NCBI GenBank assembly: GCA_027946365.1
Contig: JAPEUQ010000001.1
Span: 1,984,001-2,048,000 of the forward strand
From: Kalmusia sp. IMI 367209
Taxonomy: Eukaryota > Ascomycota > Dothideomycetes > Pleosporales > Didymosphaeriaceae
Direction: 5' to 3'
DNA: 64,000 bases
Positions within the stretch are counted from its first letter, which is position 1. Every line of letters begins with the position of its first letter. Under the pieces are notes generated by a model, which was given only the letters and a program-made list of their open reading frames with translations, was not told the origin of the DNA and searched no databases. The translations under genes and the position numbers were made by a program. This document shows, one piece after another, positions 1 through 11,276 of this stretch.

Positions 1-486
1 CAATGGGCAATCTTGCAAGAGAGGCATGCGGTGATCATGATGCTTCTCCACTCTCCGCTGTATATATTCCTTGTGCTCATCATTTCTGTATAATCTACTG
101 TACTATGAATTTCGAACGCAGAAAGTTCACATGTTGACGCATGTTCATCCAGCTAGTAACTTTGAGGATGACTTGATATAGCCACAGGTTAATGCACGCG
201 TTGTGTCTTTACTATATACACTTTTAATGTGAATACTTGCAAGAAACTTTCAATAGATACCTTTGCTCGCACCTTCCGTGTTTACTGCGTTTTGCTGCAT
301 AAGTCCAAAACACCGTTGAATGGCCTAGGCGCTCTTTCCCCAGACCTCGAATTCGAAGTAGCGCTAACGAGCTTGGCATCGGCTGCAATCAACATAAACT
401 CAGATTCTTTAACTCCCCACTACCGAGTCTCCTACACCACACCCCACAACAACAATTCCAGCCTAATAACAGAAGCACCCACTGCG
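1..486. other. Upstream region of the TRF4-like gene; no gene seen
   Basis: No convincing gene is visible. The open frame that runs in from base 229 is the upstream extension of the TRF4-like gene; its residues before the ATG at 487 look like untranslated leader, without domain or composition bias. The region probably holds the 5' UTR and promoter. Confidence 0.4.
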
Positions 487-2788
487 ATGGCGGATCGTCC
501 GCAGCAGAAACGGCGGTCGCGTGATCTGCGAGACCGCATGACCGGTGGACATAATGTTCGTAGTGGTCATCCCGCCGAACAACGCCAGCAGCAGAATGGC
601 AGTGCTCCCAGCCGTAGCGAATTCACCTTTTCCAGCGACACGCGCGGCCCTCAATTTCCTCCCGCTGGTCCTTCTCTCGAGCGTGGACCGCAACGCAACC
701 GTGGTCGTGGTCGTGGTCGCGGCGGCGCATCCGGCAAGAACAGCGCGCGTCCTTATATCCGCGGTGGCGACGCAAGCGTTCCATCGCATCACCGTGGCAG
801 ACATAACAAGCCATACTCAAGGCGTCAAGCCCCGCATGAGCGAGCTCTGCTTCAAACTCGTGACGATAACACGGAGCACTTTCTTGGTGTAGCAGCAAAC
901 ACAAAGAAATTCCGTGATCTAGCAGATTTGTCTGATGACGAAGAGGCTGATATGGATACTGATAGCGAGAACTCGGAAGACAATAATAGTGCCACAGCCC
1001 AAGGCAAAACCAAGGTTGCCCGCACGCAGTCAAGCAGCCGCGCAGACGGCAATTCTGTGCCCAAGTGGTCTAATCCTGACCCGTATACTGTTCTACCACC
1101 GCCCGAAGAGACGACCGGAAAGCGCATTGACTTCGTCAAGCTCATCCGCAAAGCAAAAAATGAAGTCGCCGAGCAAAATGATGCGACCAACGCTGTAGCC
1201 GCCAACGATGACTTTATATCGTTCGGTGAAGATGACAATGGTGGCGTGCATGCTCTTGACAGAGATCAAACTACGGTGACTTCTAGATCGCATCGATCTT
1301 CACAGGACCACTCTTTACAAGGATCACTCAATGAGGTCGCGGCTACTGGATCGCTCGCATCTGCGAACCATCATGCTAAACGCTCAGCTGAAGCGGCAGG
1401 TCTTCCGGCCAGGCCCCAACATGCAGGTAGCTCTTTGAAGCGTAAGCGCGCACGGCCTGTAGGCATGCTCACAGATTGCTGGCAACCCTATCCCGATTGC
1501 GATCTTGCGCCCTGGGCTAGACGACACGATTTAGAGCGTCTTCGCAATGACCCTGCTAAACTGTAAGTCTTCCTTCATTTCATCGCATTGGAGTCATCTG
1601 CTCACATACCCTAAGGCTCCACAATGAAATATTGGATTTCCACGACTTTGTAGCACCTCGGCCGCGGGATACAACGATCCGCCAGAATCTGATCCAACGA
1701 GTGCAGTCGGCGGTAGGTAGGAGCCTATTCCATCATCCTGGTAGCATCCGCTGTTTTGGCTCATTCCCTATTGGTCTCTACCTACCGACGGCCGACATGG
1801 ACCTGGTCTACGTCTCCGATTCTCTCAACAACGGTGGTGCTGCTGTCCTACCCCAGCCAAAGTACGGGAAGATGAAGAACATCGCGGATAAACTTGTTCG
1901 CATGGGTGTTGCCTCCTACGATCCTAGTCCGCTCATTATTTCAAAGGCCAGGGTCCCCATCATCAAGTTCAACGATGCAGTGACGCGCCTACCAGTTGAT
2001 ATCTCATTTGAGAATTTCAGTGGGGTGACGGCCCAAGAAACCATGGCTCAATGGCGCGAGCAATACCCTGACCATATGATCTTTTTGATCGCTATCGTGA
2101 AGCAATTTCTAGTCATGCGCAACCTCAACGAGGTCGCTACTGGTGGTCTTGGAGGCCTCAGCATAATATGTCTTGTAGTGAGCTTCCTACAACTCAACAA
2201 GGTGTCAGACAACCTTGGCGAAGCGCTCCTTCATTTCCTAGATTACTACGGTAACGAGTTCAACTTCGCTCGCGATAGGATCATCATGGATCCGCCGCGT
2301 GTCGTCCCAAAGGTAAGTCGGGATATACTGCGTTGGCTTCAGATCTATATTGACATTCCATTAGGGACGCCATGGCATTGATGGACGAGTGGAGAAGCCT
2401 GACCGTTTGTCCATCCAGGACCCGAACAATTCTGAAAACAACATCTCTGGCGGTTCCCACGCCGTTAAGGACATATTCAAACTGTTTAGCCAGGCCCACG
2501 AAGCCCTCCTTGATCGTATGGATGCGATCCGTGAGAACATGACCCCGGGGATCAGCGTACTCGAATCCATTCTGGGTGGCAATTACAGTTCATACCACAA
2601 GCAATGGGAGCTCATGCGGAATCTCTAGTAAGTTCATGGCATGTGGGAGTGAAAAGGGTTCTTGGAACCCCGCTTCACCATGCAATGGACTTGTTTCATC
2701 CACATGCTGCAAGGAACTAACGGTAGTGTATAGTGACTGCTCTGACATTTCCGGAACTTGTATAGCTCCGATTCTGATTGAAGATTAA
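487..2788 (+). CDS. TRF4: TRF4/PAPD5-type non-canonical poly(A) polymerase
   Basis: Nucleotidyltransferase of the TRAMP-type nuclear RNA surveillance complex, which adds short A tails to aberrant RNAs for exosome decay (family knowledge). Exons read as 487-1562, 1616-2312, 2365-2627 and probably 2734-2788. Joining exons 1 and 2 gives the family motif LHNEILDFHDFV, followed by the catalytic G-S-F-x(n)-D-x-D element (GSFPIGLYLPTADMDLV), so the first intron is secure. The N-terminal ~350 residues are low complexity with an RGG-rich basic patch (QRNRGRGRGRGG) and an acidic stretch, typical of the RNA-binding tails of this family. ATG 487 was chosen because the upstream frame has no conserved features. 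The 3' end is less sure: a TAG at 2626-2628 coincides with a GTAAGT donor; splicing 2628-2733 (branch CTAAC, acceptor TATAG) extends the protein to about 696 aa, otherwise it stops 18 residues earlier. Confidence 0.9.
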
Positions 2789-4211
2789 TGCGACGGTAGC
2801 TCTTCAGTCAAGGCGTTCTAAAGCATTGGGAGGACATTTGATGATCATGGTCAACGGTATACCCCTTACTGGCGCAGGTGGTTTTGTTTGTTTGTGCGGC
2901 TCATGCGACTGCTTCGGCAAAAGTGGGCTTACCGTCAACAGCGTCTAGGGCCGGTATATGTTTCTTTTGCGGTCGAGCGCCTCAACATCTCGAATCAGCG
3001 GTCAGCGTGCGGCGTCGACGGTCCGTCTCGATCCTCTGCGACTTCTGGCCCTTTATCATCGATCTGTACCGAGCATCCTTCTACGTTGTTGATCCTATGG
3101 ATATGCAATATGGACGCGGATGTTATCCTCGATGTCGTAATACGCCGGAAGGAATACGTGCAGGAGCGACCGCAACGACGACCGGATCCCACGCCGACAT
3201 GCTCATTCTCTTGTACTCTAGATACCATCACAGTAGATTTCGGTCACCCTCTCTTCCCGGTTCTTTTCTGAAGTCAAAAATTACTTCCTTCTTTACTTGT
3301 GTACTGTTTGAGGTTCTTGAAGACTCTCCCTACTGATATGTTCCCGGTGCGGGTTAGGGCATCAAGAAGGTCTCCTAGGCCTTTAACACGCTGACCCAAG
3401 ACAGAGTCAACTCTAGTTCGCCAATCATTCAGGTAAGGCATTCCCCCCGCCGTGTCCCCTCATCACTGCTCCTTGCGGGCCTGCCTTTTCTCATTGAGTG
3501 CTTCATGCTGTGAGCATGCGCTCGAGGAGGATGATGGGTGTCTTGCTCCGAATATAGTCTAGTCAGGTACATGAAACCGAGTCAAAAGCACACGTGTCCG
3601 ACACGCATTTATCTACTCGTACTGCGTAGACGAGAATCCCGTTTCCATCATGTGCAGGGGAGAGCGCGCAGCAATGCTGGGGAAGTGAAAAGGACATACA
3701 CGCCGTGACGAAAAGCGCCCCAGACCCTGCCCAAAACGACAAGGCTAGACATCTGTCGTGGTTTTGTAGATTCTGTGTGTGACAACTCACTATCTCAAGT
3801 AGCAGCAGACCATACAGTCTAAATTTCCCCCAAGTCAGACCAGCTTTTCTCCACCTCTTCATTCAGTATGTACCGTGCATGCGTGTGTATCTATACGAAG
3901 CGTTCACGGTCTGGCAGTCACACCCAGGGACACGAAAAGTAAAGTGCAGTATTAAAGCTTCATTAGATAGATGCTTGAGCAGGTACATAAGTACAGTGGT
4001 ATCTCGATGGCTAGTCTCTCAAGCAGGAGACCAAACCCAAACAAAAAAAGGAAAAACTCCGTCGCTCATGTCGTATCCTATTCATGCCAGTCTTCTCTCC
4101 GACGAGGTATCAGAAAGAAGAGGTGATCCAATTCCGTCTCCGTGATGATGCTCAGCTTGCATATTGCATGTTCCCCTTCTCACCGTGAGGGCTGTGGGTC
4201 TAGTGGCATGC
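2789..4211. other. Intergenic region between convergent genes; no gene supported
   Basis: Holds the 3' flanks of the TRF4-like gene (+) and the PAP2 gene (-). Open frames of 99-152 codons occur (e.g. 2878-3336 +, 3563-3862 -), but they lack recognisable domains, consistent start context or splice partners. I see no RNA gene. Confidence 0.4.
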
Positions 4212-5651
4212 TCAGACAATCTGCTCTCCCATGCGGCTGCCGCCGACCGGCCTGCGGTCGATCGAGGGCCCTGCGGTGTGTCCAGCGTGGTGACCGCCGT
4301 TGCCGACGACGCCACCGTGGGTGCCGCGGCCGTTGGCAGCGCCGTGGTGAGCAGCGGCGGACTCGACGCCGCTGGCAGCCTGCGCCATGGTGCCGCGCGG
4401 GCCGTCTGCAGCGTCGCCGGGAGCACCGCCCCATGCCGACGCGTTGTGCTCGCCCCAGCCGGCCTTGCGGGTGAAGGTGGCATCGTGGAAGCCGTCGAAG
4501 GTGGAGGGCCCGGCGCCGTAGATGAAGGGCGCGTTGCGGACGAGGGGGATGTGGTTGACTGGTTGCGCAAGTTAGGATAGCCAAAGCGGATAGGAGGAGA
4601 AGAAGAAGAAGAAGAAGAAGAAGAAGAAGAAGAAGAAGAAGAAGAAAAAGGGAGAGGAGCTTACAGCGGAAGTCCCAGATTGCGGCGTAGGTCATACGGT
4701 AGGCGCTGAAGGCCATGACGGTGCCGATGACGGCTCCCGCGAGGATGTCGTACCAGTTGTGGAACTCATCGATGGTGAGGGCGCCGCCGATCAAGCACGC
4801 GCCTAGGATGGGCGCGTAGATGACGATGAGCTTCCACATGGCGGGATGGTAGTTGGAAAAGACCTTGAGCTTAGCGTTGAGGTAGAGGTACAGGTAGACG
4901 AAGCCGGCAAACGCAGCGGTGGTGTGGCCCGAAGGCATGGACTCCAGACTGTCGTTGATCTTCTTCTCGTCGCCCGTGCAGATGCTGCGGTCGAACATGA
5001 CCTGGCGGTAGCCGTTCGCGATGTTGCCCTGAGGACGCATGCTCTGCGGGATGACGGGCTTGCAAACAGCGAGGAAGTGCGGGCGGAGACCGCCAATGAG
5101 CCATTTGATGAAGACCTGGAAGACGGCTGCCGAGATGAGGGCGTAGAGCAAGCCGATGGTGGCGTTGTTCACGTCCCAGAAGCTGCGGACGCGGATCTGC
5201 ACAAGAAGAAAGACGAAGATGGGGATGAGGGCTGCCAACAAGGCTGCTGCCCAGATGGGGACGATCTCGTTGCGTAGAGGGTACGCGAATTCAGGGTAGA
5301 CGATCTCGCCGTTGGAGAATACGACTGCATGGAACTTAGTCTTAGTCTGATGCCACGCAGACTGGAGAGTGAGTTTGACTTACCAGGGAACGACCTCGAT
5401 GGCGCGGGCTTCGCCATATAGACTCCTAATCCGATCGCGCCCATTGCTGCCATTGTGATGATATCCAAGGCAGTAGCCTTGATCCACTGGCCGAACGTGG
5501 GTCGCGTGTTCCAAGCGGGAGTGCCATTATGTGTCGTAGCAGCGCCATGCTGGCGTTTGGAGAAGATGCCCGGCTTCTTCTCGTGGGTAGCACCAGTTGC
5601 AGCAGCCGTGTTAGGGTCGGCAGCAGCGCTGCGTCGGTTGAAGAAACCCAT
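4212..5651 (-). CDS. PAP2-family phosphatidate/lipid phosphatase, membrane protein
   Basis: Integral membrane phosphatase of the PAP2 superfamily, acting on phospholipid phosphates such as phosphatidate or diacylglycerol pyrophosphate (family inference). Exons 5384-5651, 4665-5324 and 4212-4558 give about 424 aa. ATG 5651 starts MGFFNRRS; an in-frame TTG upstream is not needed. About six hydrophobic segments are visible. Phosphatase motif 1 is KWLIGGLRP and motif 2 is MPSGHTTAAFAG. Motif 3 is degenerate: LTIDEFHNWYD keeps the His and Asp but lacks the usual Arg; I recall the same DEFHNWYD form in other fungal members, so this may be a subfamily trait. The last exon encodes a Gly/His/Ala-rich cytosolic tail. 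Intron 2 (4559-4664) contains a 16-copy GAA/TTC repeat. Exon phases match at both junctions. Confidence 0.88.
4599..4646. repeat. (GAA)16 trinucleotide microsatellite in an intron
   Basis: Sixteen uninterrupted GAA units on the + strand, i.e. a CTT tract on the coding strand of the PAP2 gene, lying inside its second intron between the donor (4664) and acceptor (4559). It makes that intron (106 bp) longer than most others here and forms a long pyrimidine tract. Confidence 0.98.
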
Positions 5652-6704
5652 TGTGAGTATTACCAAGAGTGGTTTTAGTTCTGCGTGAGCGTAAGTAAAG
5701 TTTCAGATCTCCTGGAGAAAGGGAGAGAGAGAGCGAGAGAGCAGACTGACGTAGAAGTTCACAACGCAGCAGGAGCAAACAGACAACGACGACGGGCTAG
5801 TATGCCGACGTGACACTCAACCAGCGGCGAGACAGTTTTGTCAAGGTATCTCGAAGAAACGGACGAGAGCTGCAAAATACAAAAAAGCGACGATACCCTT
5901 CCTTTAGCCCATATATACGCCCACATCGAGATCTCCCTCTTTTCCATCGACATCATCGCTATACTCGAACATTAGCATTACCAGCCACAAACAAGGCCAG
6001 ACCCTTGCATGGTCAACGCGCACGACCCCATGACGCCTCATCCATTCCTTGTTAGTCGCGCCGGGGCGGCGATCCTCGCTCCTTCGGGCCAGTGAAACGT
6101 ACGAGGAGATGAGCGTGTAGAAGCTTGGAAGAGCTTGTTTGCTGCTTAGCAACGGCCGCGCGCGCTGGGCACCCACGTCCCCTCAAGCATTGAACACGCT
6201 GCATCGCTCGCATACACATAAATCAGACGCGTAAATAGACGAAATTGAATTACTTTGGGGCGTGTAAGCTGGCACTGCTGCCAGAAGCAGCAAAACCGCG
6301 ACGGATCGGGTGACGTCAGGTCGCGACCAAGGCTGAATGCGCATTTCCCACTCGCCTAGGACGGTTGGACGGCATATAACATAACAGCCTGGCTCGGCTC
6401 CACGGTGCCGGAGCTGTGACAGAAGGTTTTGCAATTTCACTTTTCCCGCTTCCTATGACATAAGTCGGTGAGCACGCCAAAGTCTAGATCACCGCGTGTG
6501 CCAATTGTGGCTGCAGTGTGGCCCCTTTGGCGTGGCCCATGGAGCAGGCAATGTGCACACGCCCCACTTTGCGATGCCCTGATCCGGTAGAAGACGAACG
6601 TGCACGAGGTCGGAGATGGAGAGATCTTCTGTCAGTCGTTGTAAAACATGTCCTGCGGACTTGCGCCGTAAAACTGAATAGAACTGGTTCTTCAAGTCAC
6701 CTGC
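5652..6704. other. PAP2 promoter region and 3' flank of the membrane-protein gene
   Basis: No gene seen. The part next to the PAP2 start has a purine-rich run (about 5711-5746, GA repeats), a common fungal promoter/5' UTR composition. The remainder carries only short open frames without conserved features. Confidence 0.4.
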
Positions 6705-9307
6705 TCATCGATACTTCTTCCCAACCTCCACCTCCTGGCCCCCGCTTTCTCCTCTCCCGACCACCATCTCAAGACAATCGCCCACCGTCTCCTTAACCCT
6801 CACAGGCAAGCGCCACTGCGTTTTTCCCACTCCCGCTCCTGCTCCGTCCAGCTGCCCCACCGGCCTTGACTTGAGAGCCAGGACCAACAGCTCAGGAATC
6901 GTGCCCCAAGCAACGATCTCGCCTTTCTCGCTCCCGACAAAATACATCACAAGGCGAATCGCGACGAAGATCAAAACCATGACAGTGTGCAAAAGAAGCA
7001 CAATCACACCGATGTACCATGTTACGGTGCGCACGCCCCAGCCGTAGCCATATTGCTCGAAGGCAAGCTCAACAACCGTAAATTTAGACAGCTCGTCTGA
7101 GGTTACGGCATACGAGCTTTCTCTGTCGTGATAATAGCCCTCCTGAAAGACCAACGATTCCAGCGTTATCTTCGGGTCGAATGCGCCTGTCTTGTTGGTG
7201 TAAACAACATCTGCACTATAGGTCAAGCGTGAGAGACCGTTGGCGACAGCCATGCTGATGTATGTCGCCACAACTTTAGACATGTTGCGAAAGCTATCTT
7301 GGAGATTCTCAGTATCGGTATAGATGAACGTTGCTTGTGTGCCGTTAGGAAGACCTTTGACGCTCCCGTCCGCCGTTTGGTTTTGGATCCTGTACCACAG
7401 CAGCGATTCCATGAAGGGATGAGTTTTGCCTGATGAGTTGTAAGGTAGGTTGAGTGATTTCGCCCACGCCGCTGAGATGTCGATAGGCTGGCTAGCTTGG
7501 AGCGCTGCTGCACTCTTGCGTAGAAATGTTTGTGATCGCGATATATTAGAGACCACAACGTCTGAGCGGCTGGGCTCGTAGAGTGTACTAGCCGGCGTCC
7601 AACGAGCATCAATTGCGCACGAGAGAAGCATGCTGCGGATCGTCGTGTTGTCTGTCGTTGATGACCACATGAGATAGGGCAGCGTGGCCATTGCACCAAG
7701 CGAAAAGTTGTTCTGCGTAACTTCGATGTCGAACCAGGTGAAATTCACGACATCAAGTGGACGGCTGAAGTTCCATACACGTTGACCCAATTCGCCACCG
7801 ATTATCTGGGATGTTTGGTCTCCACAGTCGCGCTGTGACATGTTGAAGCACAGCATGGAATCCCTTGAGACAACGGGCGTGTAGTACGTGTCAGGGTCGG
7901 ACTCAGTCAACGAAGTGTTTCTCGCGTCTGTATAGTCTCGCGCGTCGCAAGATACCTGAACTATGGGAGCTGGCGCCGCGTAGCGTAGGGAATAGCGTGC
8001 ATCTTTGACCTTAGATATGCGGCCAGCGTCTTTGCCCTTGACGTAATTAGCGAGAAGGCCGTGGAGCAAGACGATATTCGTCTTCAACGTTGTAGCTATA
8101 GTTGTAGAACCTCTAGATTGGGCATTTGGTTTGGTCTCAAAGGCTGTAAGGTAACGTCTTGCGCCTCCTAGGCCCTCTGTGAGGCTCAAGTTCGACCCGA
8201 CACCCGTATTCGCATACGCAGCTGCCCACACAAACATCTCGGCAGCATCACCTCCAGGGCACAAGAGCACTGATGAGCCGTTCATGCAAGCTGGGTCAAG
8301 TGAACTTGCATCCAACGTCAGAGGATAATTCCAGACATCAGAACCACCAATATAGATTGGCGTGATGTCGGGTTGCAAAGACGTCGGAACCGGCCACCAG
8401 CTGAGTGATGGGACGAGGAGGATGGCAGAAGACGGCACCGCTAGACCAGCAATGAGGGTGCAGAGGAGTATGAAGCTAGTCAACAATACCGCCGACGGAC
8501 CGGACCAAAAGGATCCCTCTAGCAACGCTGCAAATGACTATGATTGTTAGCTAGGTCCTGTCAAGATACCGCAGCACCAAAGTATATGGACACGTTCATA
8601 GGATGGGTAACCCCATGTTACAAACACAGACGTAGGCTGCCATCGAGCTTTCGTTTGATCGTGGAACTACTCACCGGATTCATGAACCCATAGCTCAGGA
8701 GGCCAAGAGGCATCCCTCTATCATCATTCACAAGCCTTCTTCTTACGAAGAACAAGATCATCTGTGACAATGAAAAGATGATGAGCACTTCATGTGCTTT
8801 GGCAACGAATTGCAATGCTCCTAACACATTCGCTGCAGACCAGCTGAACACAGTGGATAATAAACCATCGTCCTCGTCGTCATCGTCTGTATGCACGCCG
8901 AGATCCTTTTCAAAAGCGAACACCTTATCGAAATTGAGCCAGAGAAGGACTGCAGTGGTAGCGAGGGATAGCACATGGATCGCCAGGCTCCAGAGGACTG
9001 GCCAAAAGCCTTCCTTTATGGCAACACTTCCTATTGCTGGATGATCTTAACACACACAAGTATATGTTAGTAAAGGTAATACAGGAAAGGCAAGTGAGTG
9101 ACCCTAGGATTCATAAGACATGGACAACATCTCTAACGCACCTTTTGAGCCCAGCGGCTTTGGGATGGGCGAGTAAGCGTATTGCGTCTGAGATGTGGTC
9201 GACTTAATTTTTAGAGAAGAAGGTAAAGAGTTGTAAACTTGAATGTCAGACTTGTCTTCGTTCCCCACCCCCTCGACATTGAGTGATGGCTCGGACGTAA
9301 AAGCCAT
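6705..9307 (-). CDS. Multi-pass fungal membrane protein of unknown function with a large glycosylated ectodomain
   Basis: Exons 9142-9307, 8675-9045 and 6705-8537 read as about 789 aa with matching phases. The N-terminus is hydrophilic. Hydrophobic segments follow: a pair encoded by exon 2, one early in exon 3 (LLTSFILLCTLIAGLAVPSS) and one near the C-terminus (IGVIVLLLHTVMVLIFVAIR). Between the last two lies a domain of about 450 residues with many NxS/T sequons and paired cysteines, so it probably faces the cell exterior or a lumen. The WWPVP motif after the third segment is, as I recall, frequent in uncharacterised Dothideomycete membrane proteins, but I cannot name a function. Intron 1 (9046-9141) uses an unusual AAG acceptor directly after a CTAAC branch point; intron 2 is 8538-8674. 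The C-terminal tail is cytosolic and Gly/Val-rich. Confidence 0.75.
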
Positions 9308-9685
9308 ATATATCCGTGGGACACACAAGTATCTGCACACTTGGTCGACTGTATTGTGTCGTGTGAGGTGACTAGATTTCCAGTCCGCGTCCCGTCTTCA
9401 GTCTTGGTAGGAGCAATGTACAAGACGAGGGGGATGAAGGATGAAAGGCTTTCAGAATTACGAAGCAAGTGGGTCGGAGGAAAGTGTCCGTAGAAATACC
9501 CTCGACCTGCCCTTCTTCGGTAGGCGATTTTGCATTCCCAGCATGGCAGTTGGACTTCCCGTCTGTACGAAGTGCTGTGCCATTTCCGGCAAATTTGGGG
9601 TCCGAAGCTGCGTGTTCGTCACATAGCTGGCGCTGATTGGTGACAGGACGAGGCTGAACTGCAGCCAGTCTGCTCTGTAAGCAGT
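9308..9685. other. Short intergenic region (membrane-protein promoter, SNF8 3' flank)
   Basis: Tandem minus-strand genes flank it. Overlapping open frames on both strands show no domain; I see no gene in it. Confidence 0.4.
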
Positions 9686-10486
9686 TCATGTGCTCCCACT
9701 CCCACTGATGAAGGCTGGACTCCAGTATTCGTTCTCCCCAGCCTGCGTGTCGACCCAGACAAGGCTATCGGCCATCAGATCTTCGACGACAGCATGCGCC
9801 CGTGGCCTTTCCCAGTCCAGATTCAACTGTAGCATGCTAATGGTGACATAGCCGAGCAATTGTATCGCCTCGAGAACGGTGCTCTGGTCCGTGTTGAGCT
9901 CCTTGGGTACGCTGCGAATGAGCGAGCGATGGCCTATCTTCATGATGCTGAAGCAGGAGCCGAGCGGTGCCAGGGAGTCCACGGCACGCTTGATGTCGTC
10001 GTCGCTGACTTGCATGGCGCCGCCTATACTGCCCGCGCGTCCCTTGGATATCCTGGAGCGCAGGTCGTGCACCGATATCAGACCACCGTTCTCAGACCGC
10101 GTCGCTCGACACTCTTCCACAATGAGCACTCCCAGATTGAAGTAGAAGTCATTGACACTGCCGCCCAGCAGCTGCGCCCAGATGCTGCCTCCATCCGCCC
10201 CGCTCTTTGCGTCCTTTCCGTCCTTGTGGTACGATGAAGCGAGGAAGTCGATGTTGAGGGCGGAGCACATGCGCGCGAACTCGGCACGAAACTCGGGGTT
10301 TGCGCGAATGTCTTTGGCATGAGTGAGGGCGAAGTTGTGCAGGAGCGACTGGAAGACGGAGAGCTGGGTCTGCAGCGTCTCGGCATTGCGGTTGCGGAGA
10401 GCTGCGCCGTGGGCCGTGTAGTGGTGCGTCTGCAGCCGGGAGCTGGTGAGGGAGGATAGGCCTGGGGTGCGGCGGCGGTGGTCCAT
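9686..10486 (-). CDS. SNF8: ESCRT-II subunit SNF8/VPS22 (EAP30)
   Basis: Single-exon 266-aa protein of the EAP30 family, a core subunit of the ESCRT-II complex that sorts ubiquitylated cargo at endosomes into multivesicular bodies. The N-terminus has the family's MxxRRxxGL-type start (MDHRRRTPGLSSL) and an amphipathic helical region in which QTQLSVFQSLLHNFA is typical. It is followed by FRAEFARMCSALNIDFLAS and two winged-helix domains (about residues 105-250), including NDFYFNLGVLIVEEC, GGLISVHDL and the final WVDTQ segment. The length matches the family (about 230-270 aa), and no intron is needed. Confidence 0.96.
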   Translation of the reverse strand: MDHRRRTPGLSSLTSSRLQTHHYTAHGAALRNRNAETLQTQLSVFQSLLHNFALTHAKDIRANPEFRAEFARMCSALNIDFLASSYHKDGKDAKSGADGGSIWAQLLGGSVNDFYFNLGVLIVEECRATRSENGGLISVHDLRSRISKGRAGSIGGAMQVSDDDIKRAVDSLAPLGSCFSIMKIGHRSLIRSVPKELNTDQSTVLEAIQLLGYVTISMLQLNLDWERPRAHAVVEDLMADSLVWVDTQAGENEYWSPAFISGSGST

Positions 10487-11276
10487 GGCGGGCGCGTTGC
10501 TTGGAGAAGCTGTTTGGAGCAGGCCAGCAGCACAGGATCAGGGAGGGCGCTTCTGGACTTGGGGGCGTGGCGGTTGAGATGGGCAGAAGTCTTGGGTTGG
10601 CAGCTGGATGCGGTGCGATGTCAAGCTGGAGAGCTCGTGAGCTCGTGAGCTCCTGGCCTGCCTGGGGGATGGCGGGGTAGCTACGCGAAAGGCGAAATGT
10701 GGCACACGGCGTTACACAGCATCACACACATAGTCGTGTGAAAGACGGCTTTCTAGACACGAATGTTCCGGCGGGAGCATATACAGAAGCAACTGCACAC
10801 AGTAACAGCAGCCCATCAGCAGGTCGTCAGCAGGGGAACAGATAGCGACCGTGGCATCGAGCGATAGACTGCATGCATTGGGAGATGATCCCCCGCTGGA
10901 ACCCATCTCGACCAATGCTACGGCTGCTGAGGAACACCGGCCACCACCAGGCCGCCTTCAGACTGCACCCGCGACATGGGGCCGAACGTCTTCGGGCCTT
11001 CTCTTCATAAAAAGAGCCATGCCAGCATCGCGGCGTCAAGCCGAGAGCTACTTTCGCTTGATGCCCGTTGTGCGCTTCTGACTTCCCCGCCGACTGAGGC
11101 CTTCACCGCAGAAATTTTAGCCTGCAACTGCACGTGCCTGGGTCCACGCTTCCACCGCTGCCACCTTGGGCGACCTCCATGGTGCGCACTTCTCCGCTTG
11201 TTCACCGGCTTCGTGGAGCACTCCTCTCAAGATTCTCCGCCACACAACCTTCGAGTCGCTGTTCCACGTATCCCGC
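10487..11276. promoter_or_regulatory. Divergent promoter region between SNF8 and AAR2
   Basis: About 790 bp between the two divergent start codons. Short open frames in all frames show no conserved content. The AAR2 frame stays open to 11166, but the 37 extra residues look like leader sequence. Confidence 0.45.

Noticed and set aside
2878..3336. 152-codon open frame downstream of TRF4
   Set aside because: Composition is not protein-like, there are overlapping frames of similar length, and no family is recognised.
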